Shown: positions 7,470 through 16,277 of the stretch, piece after piece
How positions within the stretch are numbered: position 1 is the stretch's first letter
How the letters are laid out: every line of letters starts with the position of its first letter
Source of the DNA: Dyadobacter luticola
GTDB lineage: Bacteria; Bacteroidota; Bacteroidia; Cytophagales; Spirosomataceae
Direction of reading: 5' to 3'
Assembly: GCF_005860805.1 (NCBI RefSeq)
Contig: NZ_VCEJ01000002.1
Span: 480,375-544,374, forward strand
DNA: 64,000 bases
Position numbers and translations under genes: made by a program
Notes under the pieces: model-generated
What the model was told of the DNA's origin: nothing
The model's database searches: none
What the model saw: only the letters and a program-made list of their open reading frames with translations

Positions 7470-9965
7470 GATGTGGCGCAGGCGAGAAGACCTGTGCGCT
7501 AATAACTTATATATCTCAAACCAAAGTACCGAAGCAAAACCAACCAGCATGCTAAGTAAAATCTGTGACAGACCGGGAATACCAAAACCGAATAACGTTC
7601 TCAATGCGGGAATAAGCATGATCAAAACAGACAGGAAAGTTGAGATGGCCAATACCCAGCCTACCATTGCGTTTTTGTATTTCAATGTCACGAAAAGTGA
7701 TTTGTAAAATGAACGGTTGACTAGCGTCAGGAAGAAGTTGGCTGCGATCAGGCAAATAAAAACGGAACACCGGGTAACTTGCTCCGGGCTGCCGCCCGAA
7801 ACTTCAAACCAGTACATGCTAAATAATCCAAGGGTAATGACCAGTCCTTGGAGAATACTGACCAGCATTTGTTTGGATGTGAATAAGCTGCTGCTGAAAG
7901 GACGTGGCGGTTGTGAAAGTATATCTTTATCGGCAGGTTCGTTTTCGTAAACGATCGAGCAGGTCGGCCCCATGATCAGCTCAAAAAAGATGACATGAAC
8001 CGGTGTAAAGATCTCGCCATATTTCCATTTGAGTAAGAGCGGCACAAACACGGTCAGGATAATGGGTATATGAATAGAAATAATATACCTGACCGCCTTT
8101 TTCAGATTCGCATATATCCTGCGACCAGCCGCGATTGCGTCGACCATACCCGATAAATTATCATGCTGCAATATAAGTGCAGAAGCCTGCTTGGCGATCT
8201 CACTTCCCTTTTTCCCCATGGCAATGCCTATATGTGCCGCTTTTAGTGCGGGACCGTCATTTACGCCGTCGCCAGTCATCGCAACAATCTGTCCGTTTGC
8301 TTTCAATGCATTGATGACCCGAAGTTTTGCTTCGGGAAACATACGTGCAAAGATCTGGGTTTTCATCACCGTCTTTTTAAGTTGGTCGTCAGTCAATCCT
8401 ATCAGATCTTTTCCCAGCAAGACATTTTCTGCTCCTTGAAAGCCGATCTGTTCTGCGATGGTTTGCGTGGTTGCTGCATTGTCGCCGGTAATGATTTTTA
8501 CTTTAATCCCGGCCTGGTAAAAGGATTGCAACACCGACCGTATGTTGTTTTTGGGTGGATCGTAAAAAGCAACCAGACCAGCGAAACGAAACATGATCTG
8601 TTGCTGCATTTTCGGAAACTCTTTTCCAGAAAAAGCGCTGTCGCCAACACCTAAAATCCGGTACCCTTTCCTGGTAAAGCCATCCACTGCACTCAGAATG
8701 TGATCCTTTTCCTGGTCAGTCAATCTGCAAACCGCAATAATCGCTTCCGGTGCACCCTTCGCAGCGACAATTCTAACACCCGCTTGATTTTCGAACACAT
8801 GTGTCATCATCGGTGGCGTGCCGCTCAGCGGATATTCGAATGCCATTTCGAAAACGCCCCGTTCGTCGCTGGGTGACAAGTTTTGGTATTCCTGGTGAAG
8901 CGCAACTTCCATCGGATCAAAAGGGTCGGGTTCGCTGGCCCACATTGCCAGGGAGAGGAGATGAACAGCCTCGTCATCAGATTTTTCCGGGGAGTTGATA
9001 ACTTCGTCCCGGTCGGGCAGATAGATCCCGGCCAGCGACATACGGTTTTCGGTGATGGTTCCTGTTTTGTCGGTACAGATCACACTGGCGCTTCCTAGTG
9101 TTTCGATCGTCTGGGTGTTTTTAACAATCACACCCGTTTTCATAAGTCGAAATGCACCCAGAGCCATAAACGTTGTGAAAGCGACCGGAATTTCTTCGGG
9201 CAGTATGCTCATGGCCAGCGTGAGTGCTTTCATCAGGCTGTCCAGAAAGTTGAGCGACCGGCTGTAATTGATCGTCCAGACAAATAAAAACACAATGCCT
9301 CCAATCAATGCCATATTCCTGACCAGATGTCCCACCTGAACCTGCAAGGGTGTTTTTTCGGTCTCAATGGAATCAAGGCTTTCGCCGATCCGGGCAAGCT
9401 TTGTATTTTGGCCGGTTCCTCTTACTTCGCAGACAGCTCGGCCGCTTGCTACCAATGTACCTTGATACACTGTGTCGGAAATATATCTGAACACAGCCAT
9501 GGACTCTCCCGTCAGCACCGATTCATTGACAGAAAAATCATGCCCTTTCACGATGATGCCGTCTGCCGCGATCCGTACGCCTTCTTCAAGGACCAGCAGA
9601 TCTCCTACAACAATATCCTCCACCGGAATCTGGGTTTCAACAGCATTTCTGATGACCAGGCTTTTAGGCTGCGTAAATGTCCTGAGGTGTTCCAGAGCGC
9701 TCCTGCTCCTGGTATCCTGGTATAGCGAAATAACCGAGATCAACACGATAGCGACCAGCATCATCAAAGCTTCCTGATCGGCGCCTGTGAGCAAATAAAT
9801 GCTGGCGGCGGCGATCAGTAAGATCAACATCGGCTCCTTGACCAGGGACAATAGCGCCGCTAAAAAACCACTTTGTGATTTACCTTCGAGAACATTCCTT
9901 CCAAACTTGTCCCTTGACGCCAAAACTTGGGTATCAGTGAGTCCTACTTCGGCGACAGCGTTCAT
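7467..9965 (-). CDS. P2-type (Ca2+-like) cation-transporting P-type ATPase
   Basis: An 832-residue P-type ATPase. In order: N-terminal cytosolic segment, M1-M2, actuator loop with SVNESVLTGES, M3-M4 with PEEIPV in the ion-binding M4, the DKTGT phosphorylation site (about residue 298), nucleotide domain, TGDGVNDGPALKAA hinge, and six C-terminal membrane helices including ELIMGPTCSIVYENEPAD in M6. The arrangement is that of Ca2+/Mn2+-type P2 ATPases, although M4 has PEEIP rather than the SERCA PEGLP; substrate is inferred. A strong terminator separates it from the upstream BON gene, so it likely has its own promoter between 9966 and 10006. The class recalls CtpF in mycobacterial dormancy genes. 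Confidence 0.9.
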   Translation of the reverse strand: MNAVAEVGLTDTQVLASRDKFGRNVLEGKSQSGFLAALLSLVKEPMLILLIAAASIYLLTGADQEALMMLVAIVLISVISLYQDTRSRSALEHLRTFTQPKSLVIRNAVETQIPVEDIVVGDLLVLEEGVRIAADGIIVKGHDFSVNESVLTGESMAVFRYISDTVYQGTLVASGRAVCEVRGTGQNTKLARIGESLDSIETEKTPLQVQVGHLVRNMALIGGIVFLFVWTINYSRSLNFLDSLMKALTLAMSILPEEIPVAFTTFMALGAFRLMKTGVIVKNTQTIETLGSASVICTDKTGTITENRMSLAGIYLPDRDEVINSPEKSDDEAVHLLSLAMWASEPDPFDPMEVALHQEYQNLSPSDERGVFEMAFEYPLSGTPPMMTHVFENQAGVRIVAAKGAPEAIIAVCRLTDQEKDHILSAVDGFTRKGYRILGVGDSAFSGKEFPKMQQQIMFRFAGLVAFYDPPKNNIRSVLQSFYQAGIKVKIITGDNAATTQTIAEQIGFQGAENVLLGKDLIGLTDDQLKKTVMKTQIFARMFPEAKLRVINALKANGQIVAMTGDGVNDGPALKAAHIGIAMGKKGSEIAKQASALILQHDNLSGMVDAIAAGRRIYANLKKAVRYIISIHIPIILTVFVPLLLKWKYGEIFTPVHVIFFELIMGPTCSIVYENEPADKDILSQPPRPFSSSLFTSKQMLVSILQGLVITLGLFSMYWFEVSGGSPEQVTRCSVFICLIAANFFLTLVNRSFYKSLFVTLKYKNAMVGWVLAISTFLSVLIMLIPALRTLFGFGIPGLSQILLSMLVGFASVLWFEIYKLLAHRSSRLRHI

Positions 9966-10006
9966 ATTTTGTCCAGGAATATTTCAATTATGTTGGAATT
10001 CAGAAA

Positions 10007-10033
10007 AATAAGCCTGCATCAAGCAGGCTTATT
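10007..10033 (-). terminator. Rho-independent-like terminator of BON gene
   Basis: A perfect 11-bp inverted repeat AATAAGCCTGC / GCAGGCTTATT (10007-10017 and 10023-10033) with a 5-nt loop, 24 bp past the BON-gene stop. On the minus strand the hairpin is followed by a T-rich stretch. Confidence 0.75.
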
Positions 10034-10056
10034 GCAAAATACCTAGCTCAATCTTC

Positions 10057-10725
10057 TTAAAAAGCAAACTCTTCCTCTTCCACCGTTAGATTGTTGATGA
10101 CCTGGCTCACTCCTGTGGCCGCCCAGGCTGCTTCTTCGGCATCATCTTTCTCGTTCCAGGAACGGACGATACCTGTTAAAGTGACTTTGTTTCCAGTAAC
10201 GGACACTTTCACTTTTCCCGAATCGATAGAAGCATGGCGCTGGAAGGCAGACTCAATCTTCCTACTGATATCGCCAGCCATTGGTTTGGGTTTCAAGCTA
10301 ATATTGTTGACGACCAGGCGAACACCAGATAGGTTCTCAATTGCATTTATTGCCATCGAACGTTCGTAAGACCAATCAACCTCACCAGACAGGGTAACAA
10401 AACCATCTTCGACTTTGATCTTGATTTTTTCGCTCACAACAGCCGAATTCCATTTTAGCGCATTGGCTACAGCTTCCGCCAATTCGGTATCGGTTTTTTG
10501 TTTTTCCGGATATATACGAACAACGATGTCTTCTGCAACAGCTTTGACACCCGACACCTTTTTCGCTGCTTTTTCCGCAGCAAGTTTCTTAGGATAAGAA
10601 TTCACCAGGCCCGAAAGGGTCACAATACCGTTCTTGACAGATACGCCAATTTCAGCGGCGTCCAGAATTGGTTGCCAGCGTAATTGGTCCATTACATTTC
10701 TTTGAATTTCCAGATCGGTTTTCAT
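10057..10725 (-). CDS. Triple BON-domain protein
   Basis: A 222-residue protein made of three BON domains (about 1-70, 77-147 and 148-218). Each shows the alternating V-x-VxxG-VTLSG-xV pattern: VKNGIVTLSGLVNSY, VEDGFVTLSGEVDWS and VTGNKVTLTGIVRSW. There is no signal peptide, unlike OsmY, so it is probably cytoplasmic. BON domains are thought to bind phospholipid or other partners during osmotic and envelope stress. An FNR-type box (10806-10817) and a consensus -7 element (TAGCTTTG, minus strand 10782-10775) precede it. It ends in a strong terminator. Confidence 0.88.
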   Translation of the reverse strand: MKTDLEIQRNVMDQLRWQPILDAAEIGVSVKNGIVTLSGLVNSYPKKLAAEKAAKKVSGVKAVAEDIVVRIYPEKQKTDTELAEAVANALKWNSAVVSEKIKIKVEDGFVTLSGEVDWSYERSMAINAIENLSGVRLVVNNISLKPKPMAGDISRKIESAFQRHASIDSGKVKVSVTGNKVTLTGIVRSWNEKDDAEEAAWAATGVSQVINNLTVEEEEFAF

Positions 10726-10774
10726 GATTGAAAATATTTTGAGTTATACATCGGCGAATTTTATTGCCTTGTTA

Positions 10775-10817
10775 CAAAGCTATTTTAACTCGGTTGTTTG
10801 ATGAATGACATTGATCA
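10775..10817 (-). promoter_or_regulatory. FNR-type box plus exact -7 element for BON gene
   Basis: TGACATTGATCA at 10806-10817 and, on the minus strand, TAGCTTTG (10782-10775), a perfect TAnnTTTG. Box centre to -7 centre is 33 bp. This is the clearest promoter of the set and a template for reading the others. The ATG is at 10725. Confidence 0.7.
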
Positions 10818-10866
10818 GCCGCCGTAGTGACTCTTGTCTGTGCCCCCATCCAATCGGTCACATCGC

Positions 10867-11733
10867 TCAGTCTAGTATTACCATCGGCACTCTGAATTTG
10901 GTGTGGGAAGACCTGTGATGATAAACTAAAAGGGGTACGTGGGTTTCAGTTGTGAGCTTTTTGGTCATGGACGGATTGAGAATCTTTTCAAAAAAACTCC
11001 GGTGTCGGTGCGAAACGATCAGCAGATCAGCCATTATTCTCTCGCAATAACCTTCGAGGGCATCCATTAAATGGTCACCGGTCAGAATGATGATATCTTC
11101 CCGGCGAATGCCTAGTTCTTTCCCAAGTTCATCAACATATTGCCCGTCTGGCTGGATATTCAGTTGTTCATCAGAATTCACTTTCACGAGTTTGAGCTTG
11201 CCGCCCAGTTGTTTAGCTAATGCTATAACGCTTACTAAAATTTCTTTCTCGTCGAATTCAAGCTGCGTCGCGTATACGATGTAGTCAAAATGCTCAGTTC
11301 TTCTGTCCGGGGGAATAATTAAAACAGGGCATTGGGCATGCAGCGCAATACCAGTTGCCGAGCTGCCAATCATTTTATCCAAAAACTTTCCGTGCCCCGT
11401 GCGGCCAACCACAATCAGATCAGCAGAGGTTTCCTGAGCCTGCCTTAATACGGCAGTTTCCACACCATCTGTCTCGAAAATACCATCTGAACGAAAGCCT
11501 TCCCGCTGGGCAGTGGAGACAAGTTCATTGAGTTTAGACCGGTAATCATCTTCCAGTTGCTGGTAAATGGGAGCGCTCGTAATCGACTCAGGAACCATAT
11601 AATCGCCTACGTACGGCTGATAAGCATACATGATCAATAATTTAGCGCCGGTTCTGCCTGCGATCTGCTTGGCGGCAATCAGCGCTTTGTCGGCATTTTT
11701 GGAAAAGTCGGTAGGTACCAGGATTGTTTTCAT
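10867..11733 (-). CDS. Universal stress protein, two Usp domains
   Basis: A 288-residue tandem-Usp protein. Domain 1 starts MKTILVPTDFSKNADKAL and carries an intact ATP-type loop, VVGRTGHGKFLDKMIGSSA (G-2x-G-9x-G-S). Domain 2 (~150-288) lacks the Gly loop (IVSHRHRSFFEKILNPSMTK) and is degenerate. It lies head-to-head with the amylase operon, with a shared FNR-type box at 11810-11821 centred 82 bp upstream of its ATG. A -7-like CAACTTTG lies on the minus strand at 11786-11779. Likely role: hypoxia or stress survival. Confidence 0.92.
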   Translation of the reverse strand: MKTILVPTDFSKNADKALIAAKQIAGRTGAKLLIMYAYQPYVGDYMVPESITSAPIYQQLEDDYRSKLNELVSTAQREGFRSDGIFETDGVETAVLRQAQETSADLIVVGRTGHGKFLDKMIGSSATGIALHAQCPVLIIPPDRRTEHFDYIVYATQLEFDEKEILVSVIALAKQLGGKLKLVKVNSDEQLNIQPDGQYVDELGKELGIRREDIIILTGDHLMDALEGYCERIMADLLIVSHRHRSFFEKILNPSMTKKLTTETHVPLLVYHHRSSHTKFRVPMVILD

Positions 11734-11778
11734 AATAATGAATAGGTTGATTAGGGTGGACTCATTTTCAACGTGTTA

Positions 11779-11821
11779 CAAAGTTGAAGGCCGCCATCCG
11801 ATTTGGGAATGACAAAAATCA
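11779..11821. promoter_or_regulatory. Shared FNR-type box between divergent usp and amylase genes
   Basis: TGACAAAAATCA at 11810-11821. On the minus strand CAACTTTG (11786-11779) is one mismatch from TAnnTTTG at the 33-bp offset and serves the Usp gene. The box overlaps the first possible amylase codons (TTG 11803, ATG 11809), which argues that amylase translation starts further downstream. Confidence 0.55.
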
Positions 11822-11898
11822 TATCTTTTCAAAAGCCTGGTCAGTCGAATCGAATGGGTAGCTTGATAGTTTTGTTGTCATATAACAAAGCCGGTAAA

Positions 11899-13611
11899 AT
11901 GACTGCTAACGGCATGATCAATTCCATTTTTGACATTGAGCTTTCCGCAAAGCCGGGAAAAACTTACTGGGTCGATGGCAATCGAGAGTGGCGGGAGGAA
12001 TTTATTTATTTTTTGCTGGTTGATCGTTTTCACGATGATCTTGCCAGGAAACCGGCGGATCAAGCTGACCGGCAGCCGGGTTTCGGGAACGCTTCTCAAC
12101 TTCGGAAAATTTGCGGCGGCACACTTAATGGGATAACACAGCACCTGGATTATATCCGTGATCTGGGCTGCACCGCTGTATGGCTCAGCCCGGTTTTTGA
12201 AAATAATGCGTTTTCCTACCACGGCTATGCCATTGAAAATTATCTGAATATTGATCCACGCTTTGGGACAAAAAAAGACCTGGAGGACCTTGTAGAAAAA
12301 GCCCACGGTTATGATATCAAGGTCTTTCTCGACATTGTACTACACCATTCCGGGGATAACTGGACGTATCCCGGAGATGACAAATACTTCTATTACCAGG
12401 GAGCAATTTTCCCATTTGAGTCCTGGCGCTCGCCGGAACTTCCAGTGCCAATCGAATTAAGAAACCCGGAGCTTTATTGGCGGAAGGGACAGATCCGAAA
12501 CTTTGACGTATATCCGGAAACCCGGGAGGGTGATTTTGAAAACCTGAAAAGCTTCAAAAATGATTCGTCTCCCGAGGCCCTGTTGGTACAGCAGATACTG
12601 ACCAAAATACATTGTTACTGGATTAGGGAGACGGATATCGATGGGTTCAGGATCGACGCGGTCAAGCACATGGGGGAGGAAACGGTAAGCCAGTTTTGCT
12701 CTCACGTGCGCGAGTATGCCTACAAACTCGGGAAACGTAACTTTTTTCTGTTTGGTGAATTTGTCGGGCCCGAGGAAATGTTTAATCGCTACATCGGCCC
12801 CAAGACGTCCGTGGTAGTGGAAGACAAGGCGATTTACTTTGGTTTGAACTCCGTCCTGGATTTTCCGCTTTACCACATTCTTGCAGATGTGATCCGCGGG
12901 GTTTCTAAGCCGGAGCGACTGATCGAGCGTTACGAATCGCTTCGCAAAAATGCCCTGGGACGCGGTGAGTTCGGCGAGTTTCTGGTCACCTTTATTGACA
13001 ACCATGACCAGTTAGGCCAGGTAATTAAAAGGCGGTTTGGAAAAGAAGCTTCTGAAAATCAGATCATCGCGGGAATCGGTTTTCTGCTGTGCGCACTAGG
13101 CACCCCATGCATCTACTATGGTACCGAGCAGGGGTTTGAGGGATCTGGCGAGCAGGATTTTAATGTGCGCGAGGCGATGTTCAGCCTTGAAAATCCGGAA
13201 TTGAATGCATTGAACAAATCCTGCCGGATATACCAGGAAATTGCTGCCTTGGCCCGGGTCAGAAAGGAAAATGCCCCGCTCAGGTTCGGCCGGATGTATA
13301 TGCGCAAACTTTCGGTGGATGGCAAGAATTTCATTTTGCCCACCTTCGAGAAGTGTCTGCTCGCCTTCTCGCGGGTGCTCTACGATGAAGAAATAATAGT
13401 CGCCTACAACAGTTCCCAGAATGAAGAAGATGCAGAGTATGTTCTGGTGGACCCGATGCTTAACCCGCAAGGAAGTGTTTTCCGGTTTATTTATGGCGAT
13501 AAAGGCAGCGTAAATGTGCTTCTGAACGAAGAAGGGAACAGACATTTTATTAAACTGAAACTGGGACCTGCCCAGTTTGTGGTGCTGACCAACGGTAATA
13601 CAGTAGGGTGA
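11899..13611 (+). CDS. Alpha-amylase family glycoside hydrolase (GH13)
   Basis: A GH13 enzyme of about 570 aa. All four conserved regions are visible: DIVLHH (region I), DGFRIDAVKH with the nucleophile Asp (II), FFLFGEFVG with the acid/base Glu (III) and FIDNHDQ (IV). No secretion signal is seen, so it probably acts on intracellular glycogen or maltodextrin. The open frame extends to a TTG at 11803 and an ATG at 11809, but a shared FNR-type box covers 11810-11821. I therefore prefer ATG 11899 (MTANGMINS), or 11914. It leads a unit with the P-loop kinase (37 bp downstream) and the APH-like kinase. Glucan mobilisation fits an energy-limitation response. Confidence 0.88.
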   Translation: MTANGMINSIFDIELSAKPGKTYWVDGNREWREEFIYFLLVDRFHDDLARKPADQADRQPGFGNASQLRKICGGTLNGITQHLDYIRDLGCTAVWLSPVFENNAFSYHGYAIENYLNIDPRFGTKKDLEDLVEKAHGYDIKVFLDIVLHHSGDNWTYPGDDKYFYYQGAIFPFESWRSPELPVPIELRNPELYWRKGQIRNFDVYPETREGDFENLKSFKNDSSPEALLVQQILTKIHCYWIRETDIDGFRIDAVKHMGEETVSQFCSHVREYAYKLGKRNFFLFGEFVGPEEMFNRYIGPKTSVVVEDKAIYFGLNSVLDFPLYHILADVIRGVSKPERLIERYESLRKNALGRGEFGEFLVTFIDNHDQLGQVIKRRFGKEASENQIIAGIGFLLCALGTPCIYYGTEQGFEGSGEQDFNVREAMFSLENPELNALNKSCRIYQEIAALARVRKENAPLRFGRMYMRKLSVDGKNFILPTFEKCLLAFSRVLYDEEIIVAYNSSQNEEDAEYVLVDPMLNPQGSVFRFIYGDKGSVNVLLNEEGNRHFIKLKLGPAQFVVLTNGNTVG

Positions 13612-13648
13612 CGACCTGACTATTTACATTTAAAAACAAACTTATGCA

Positions 13649-14167
13649 ATGAAAGAGCCTGGATCCGGATTAGTAATTGTAGTGTCGGGCTTACCCGGGT
13701 CAGGCAAAAGCTATTTTGCCGAAAGATTGGCTGAGGCATTAGAAGCGGTTTATCTTAGCAGCGACAAGATCCGGAATTCGCTGCAAGCCAGGGGAAAGTA
13801 TGCGTTAGAGGATAAAATGCACATTTATCATGTGATGGCTGCAATGACCGCCCGACAGTTGGATAGAGGTCAACCCGTGGTTGCAGATGCTACTTTCTAT
13901 CATCATATCATGCGCGATCTGTTTTCAGAAATCGCATCAAAGCATTATGCAAATATCGCCTTTATTGAAATTATAGCCACCGAGGCACTGATACGTCAGC
14001 GGCTGGCCAGCCCAAGAGAGGACAGTGAAGCAGATTTTGGCGTTTATGAAAGTATGAAAGGACTTTTTGAGCCCTATACCACCGAACATCTGGAACTTCA
14101 TTCAGGCAACGATAATCTTTCAGAGATGCTCGCAGTAGCCACTGCTTACCTGCAACAATATGACTGA
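13649..14167 (+). CDS. P-loop ATP-binding kinase (COG0645-like)
   Basis: A 172-residue AAA_33-type P-loop protein. Walker A is GLPGSGKS (residues ~15-22), a lid/LSSDKIRN segment follows, and ADATFYHH is probably the Walker-B-like region. Proteins of this kind are zeta-toxin- and chloramphenicol-phosphotransferase-like small-molecule kinases. In Proteobacteria the same domain is often fused to the C-terminus of an APH-like kinase. Here the partner is the next gene, overlapping by 8 bp, and in the reverse order. Substrate unknown. It probably belongs to the amylase operon. Confidence 0.8.
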   Translation: MKEPGSGLVIVVSGLPGSGKSYFAERLAEALEAVYLSSDKIRNSLQARGKYALEDKMHIYHVMAAMTARQLDRGQPVVADATFYHHIMRDLFSEIASKHYANIAFIEIIATEALIRQRLASPREDSEADFGVYESMKGLFEPYTTEHLELHSGNDNLSEMLAVATAYLQQYD

Positions 14168-15182
14168 GCAAGACTTACAAATACTTGTAAAAGATGGGAT
14201 CTATAAAGGCAAACCCCTTGGTGCAAAGCTTGAAGAAACCCACATATCCTGGATATTACTGACCAATGAGCTGGTATTTAAAATCAAAAAACCAGTGAAG
14301 CTCTCGTTTCTCGATTTCTCAGGACTAACCACCAGAAAAACGCTTTGTGAGAAAGAACTGAGGTTAAATAAACGGTTTTCACCTATTTATTTGGACGTAC
14401 TCCCGGTTACTAAGCAGGTAGATGGATATGAAATTGGTGGTGAATCTGGCCAGATAATTGACTATGCCGTAATGATGAAACGGCTGTCGGCCGCAAAGAA
14501 AATGGACACCCTTCTTGCTGTTAAGGAAATTACCAGCGAGGATATGGTTGCCCTGGCAGAAAAAATTGCCGATTTGCATCGCAATGCCCAAGTTATTTCA
14601 ACCGCGTTTGACCCGAATGTGCAAATGGCAACATTCAATGATATTGAGAGTATAAAGCTTTTTGCCGCCAGGCACTTAACAAAAGATTACCTGAACATTA
14701 TTGACAACGCGACCTCGACCGGAAACGCGTTTATCCATCACTATGCCGACAGGATGGCAGAGCGGGTGAGACTGGGATTTAAAAGGGATGTGCATGGCGA
14801 CCTTCACAGCGGCAATATTTTTATTGATAAAGAGCCTATAATCTTTGACTGCATTGAATTTAATGACGCTTTCAGGCAGATTGATGTGTTGAGCGACATC
14901 GCTTTCCTGTGCATGGATCTGGAAGCTGCTAGCCAGGGATCGCTTTCTGAAATCTTCCTCACTATTTATTGCGATCAGTTTCCCGCCTTTCAGCAGTCGG
15001 CTGACAATCAGATTTTCCTCTATTATAAATGCCTGCGCGCTAATATCAGGGCAAAAGTGAATGCGGTCAGCGCCTGGGAGTCAGAAGGAAGTGAACCTTT
15101 TCAGGAACATTTGGAAGCTGCCGAGAAATATCTAAGGCTGATGAACGACTATGTCATGCAAATACAGGGCAAGGCTGATTAA
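14160..15182 (+). CDS. Aminoglycoside-phosphotransferase-like kinase (COG2187)
   Basis: A 340-residue protein kinase-like-fold enzyme. The catalytic loop is VHGDLHSGNIFI (about residue 215) and the metal-binding loop FDCIEFNDAFRQIDVLSDIAFL (about 227-250), as in COG2187 APH-family proteins. An N-terminal VFKIKKPVKLSFLDFS contains the candidate ATP-binding Lys. Physiological substrates of this family are not settled; aminoglycoside resistance should not be assumed. It overlaps the preceding P-loop gene by 8 bp, so the two are translationally coupled. The pair behaves like the split form of the fused COG2187-COG0645 protein. Confidence 0.82.
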   Translation: MTEQDLQILVKDGIYKGKPLGAKLEETHISWILLTNELVFKIKKPVKLSFLDFSGLTTRKTLCEKELRLNKRFSPIYLDVLPVTKQVDGYEIGGESGQIIDYAVMMKRLSAAKKMDTLLAVKEITSEDMVALAEKIADLHRNAQVISTAFDPNVQMATFNDIESIKLFAARHLTKDYLNIIDNATSTGNAFIHHYADRMAERVRLGFKRDVHGDLHSGNIFIDKEPIIFDCIEFNDAFRQIDVLSDIAFLCMDLEAASQGSLSEIFLTIYCDQFPAFQQSADNQIFLYYKCLRANIRAKVNAVSAWESEGSEPFQEHLEAAEKYLRLMNDYVMQIQGKAD

Positions 15183-15243
15183 TCTCATAAAATCAGGCAG
15201 GTAAGGGTCATATGCTCCGACATCCGACAGGTTTATTTTTATC

Positions 15244-16146
15244 ATGAAAATAGACAGAGATCCTATGAGCACATCACGTACCCACATTTATTCCGAAGTC
15301 GCTACGACTGTAAGTGAAAAAACAGGCTATTCCGTTACACTGAAACTGGGGCTGGCGTTTATTACTTTATCGTTTGTCATATTTTTTATGGGACGGCTGA
15401 ACCTGTATCTCAAATTCAGTGATGAGGTCGCGCAGCTATTTATAAGCGCGAAGGAGATTACATCAAAAAAGTATCAGGTGCGACAATTGGAAGGACTTCC
15501 GCAGCCTGTCCAGCAATATTTCCGGCACGTACTTAAAGACGGGCAGACCTATACGAGCACGGTGTACCTGCGTCATAACGGGGTATTCAAAACCGATTTA
15601 AAAAAGGGCTGGATTGATATTTCGGGTGAAGAGTATTTTACTGCGGATAAGCCAGGGTTCGTCTGGAAAGGTAAGACAGCAATGTTCACTGCCAGGGATA
15701 TGTACATCGCTGATCAGGGCAGGCTGGTCGTTTCTTTGTTCTCGCTTTTTACCATCGAAAACCAGCATGGCGAAAAATATGATAAAGGTGAATTAATGCG
15801 CTGGCTTGGTGAAAGTGTTTGTTTCCCTACGAATTTGTTGCCACGTGAAAATCTGAAATGGTTACCCATCAACAATAGCTCGGCGGTACTCGAATACGAG
15901 CACAGGAATTTGATTGTTTCCTTTGTCGTATTCTTCAATGACCGGCATGAGATCATCGAAATGCGGGCATTGCGTAATATGGGGGACGGACCCAGACAGC
16001 CCTGGGTCACGAAATTGGGCCGGTATCAAAACTGGAATGGTATGCTAATCCCTACGGTTTTGGAGGCAGGGTGGGAGATCAGTGGTTTGTACCAACCTTA
16101 TGCCCGGTTTACAATACAGGATATCTCCCATAACGTGAAATTTTAG
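15244..16146 (+). CDS. DUF6544-family membrane-anchored protein
   Basis: A 300-residue protein with one N-terminal membrane segment (about residues 34-53, LGLAFITLSFVIFFMG) and a large following domain. The domain opens with LEGLPQPVQQYFRHVLKDGQ, the LP-xPVQxYxRxVL signature I associate with DUF6544/DUF6920 proteins, and is mostly beta structure. Function unknown. It follows the APH-like gene by 61 bp; no FNR-type box was found in the gap, so it may be the last member of the amylase transcript. An internal ATG eight codons in is an alternative start. Confidence 0.65.
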   Translation: MKIDRDPMSTSRTHIYSEVATTVSEKTGYSVTLKLGLAFITLSFVIFFMGRLNLYLKFSDEVAQLFISAKEITSKKYQVRQLEGLPQPVQQYFRHVLKDGQTYTSTVYLRHNGVFKTDLKKGWIDISGEEYFTADKPGFVWKGKTAMFTARDMYIADQGRLVVSLFSLFTIENQHGEKYDKGELMRWLGESVCFPTNLLPRENLKWLPINNSSAVLEYEHRNLIVSFVVFFNDRHEIIEMRALRNMGDGPRQPWVTKLGRYQNWNGMLIPTVLEAGWEISGLYQPYARFTIQDISHNVKF

Positions 16147-16195
16147 ACTTCTGATGACCAGTGTTCCCGAGGCTAATCTAGCTCATCAGGATAAC

Positions 16196-16238
16196 TGACG
16201 ATCGTCATAATTACGGTTGGTCCAGTTGCCCAATTTTG
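16196..16238 (+). promoter_or_regulatory. FNR-type box and -7-like element for MgtA-like ATPase
   Basis: TGACGATCGTCA (16196-16207) is a fully palindromic 12-mer. CAATTTTG at 16231-16238 is one mismatch from TAnnTTTG, 33 bp centre-to-centre. This places transcription start near 16245 and supports ATG 16278 for the ATPase. Confidence 0.6.
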
Positions 16239-16277
16239 CAATTAGATGCCTGTCAAACATTTAATTGCTTAGTAATC

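Noticed and set aside
15183..15243. Possible box ahead of the DUF6544 gene (TGATTAATCTCA)
   Set aside because: The right arm is CTCA rather than RTCA; the gene can be read from the upstream operon.
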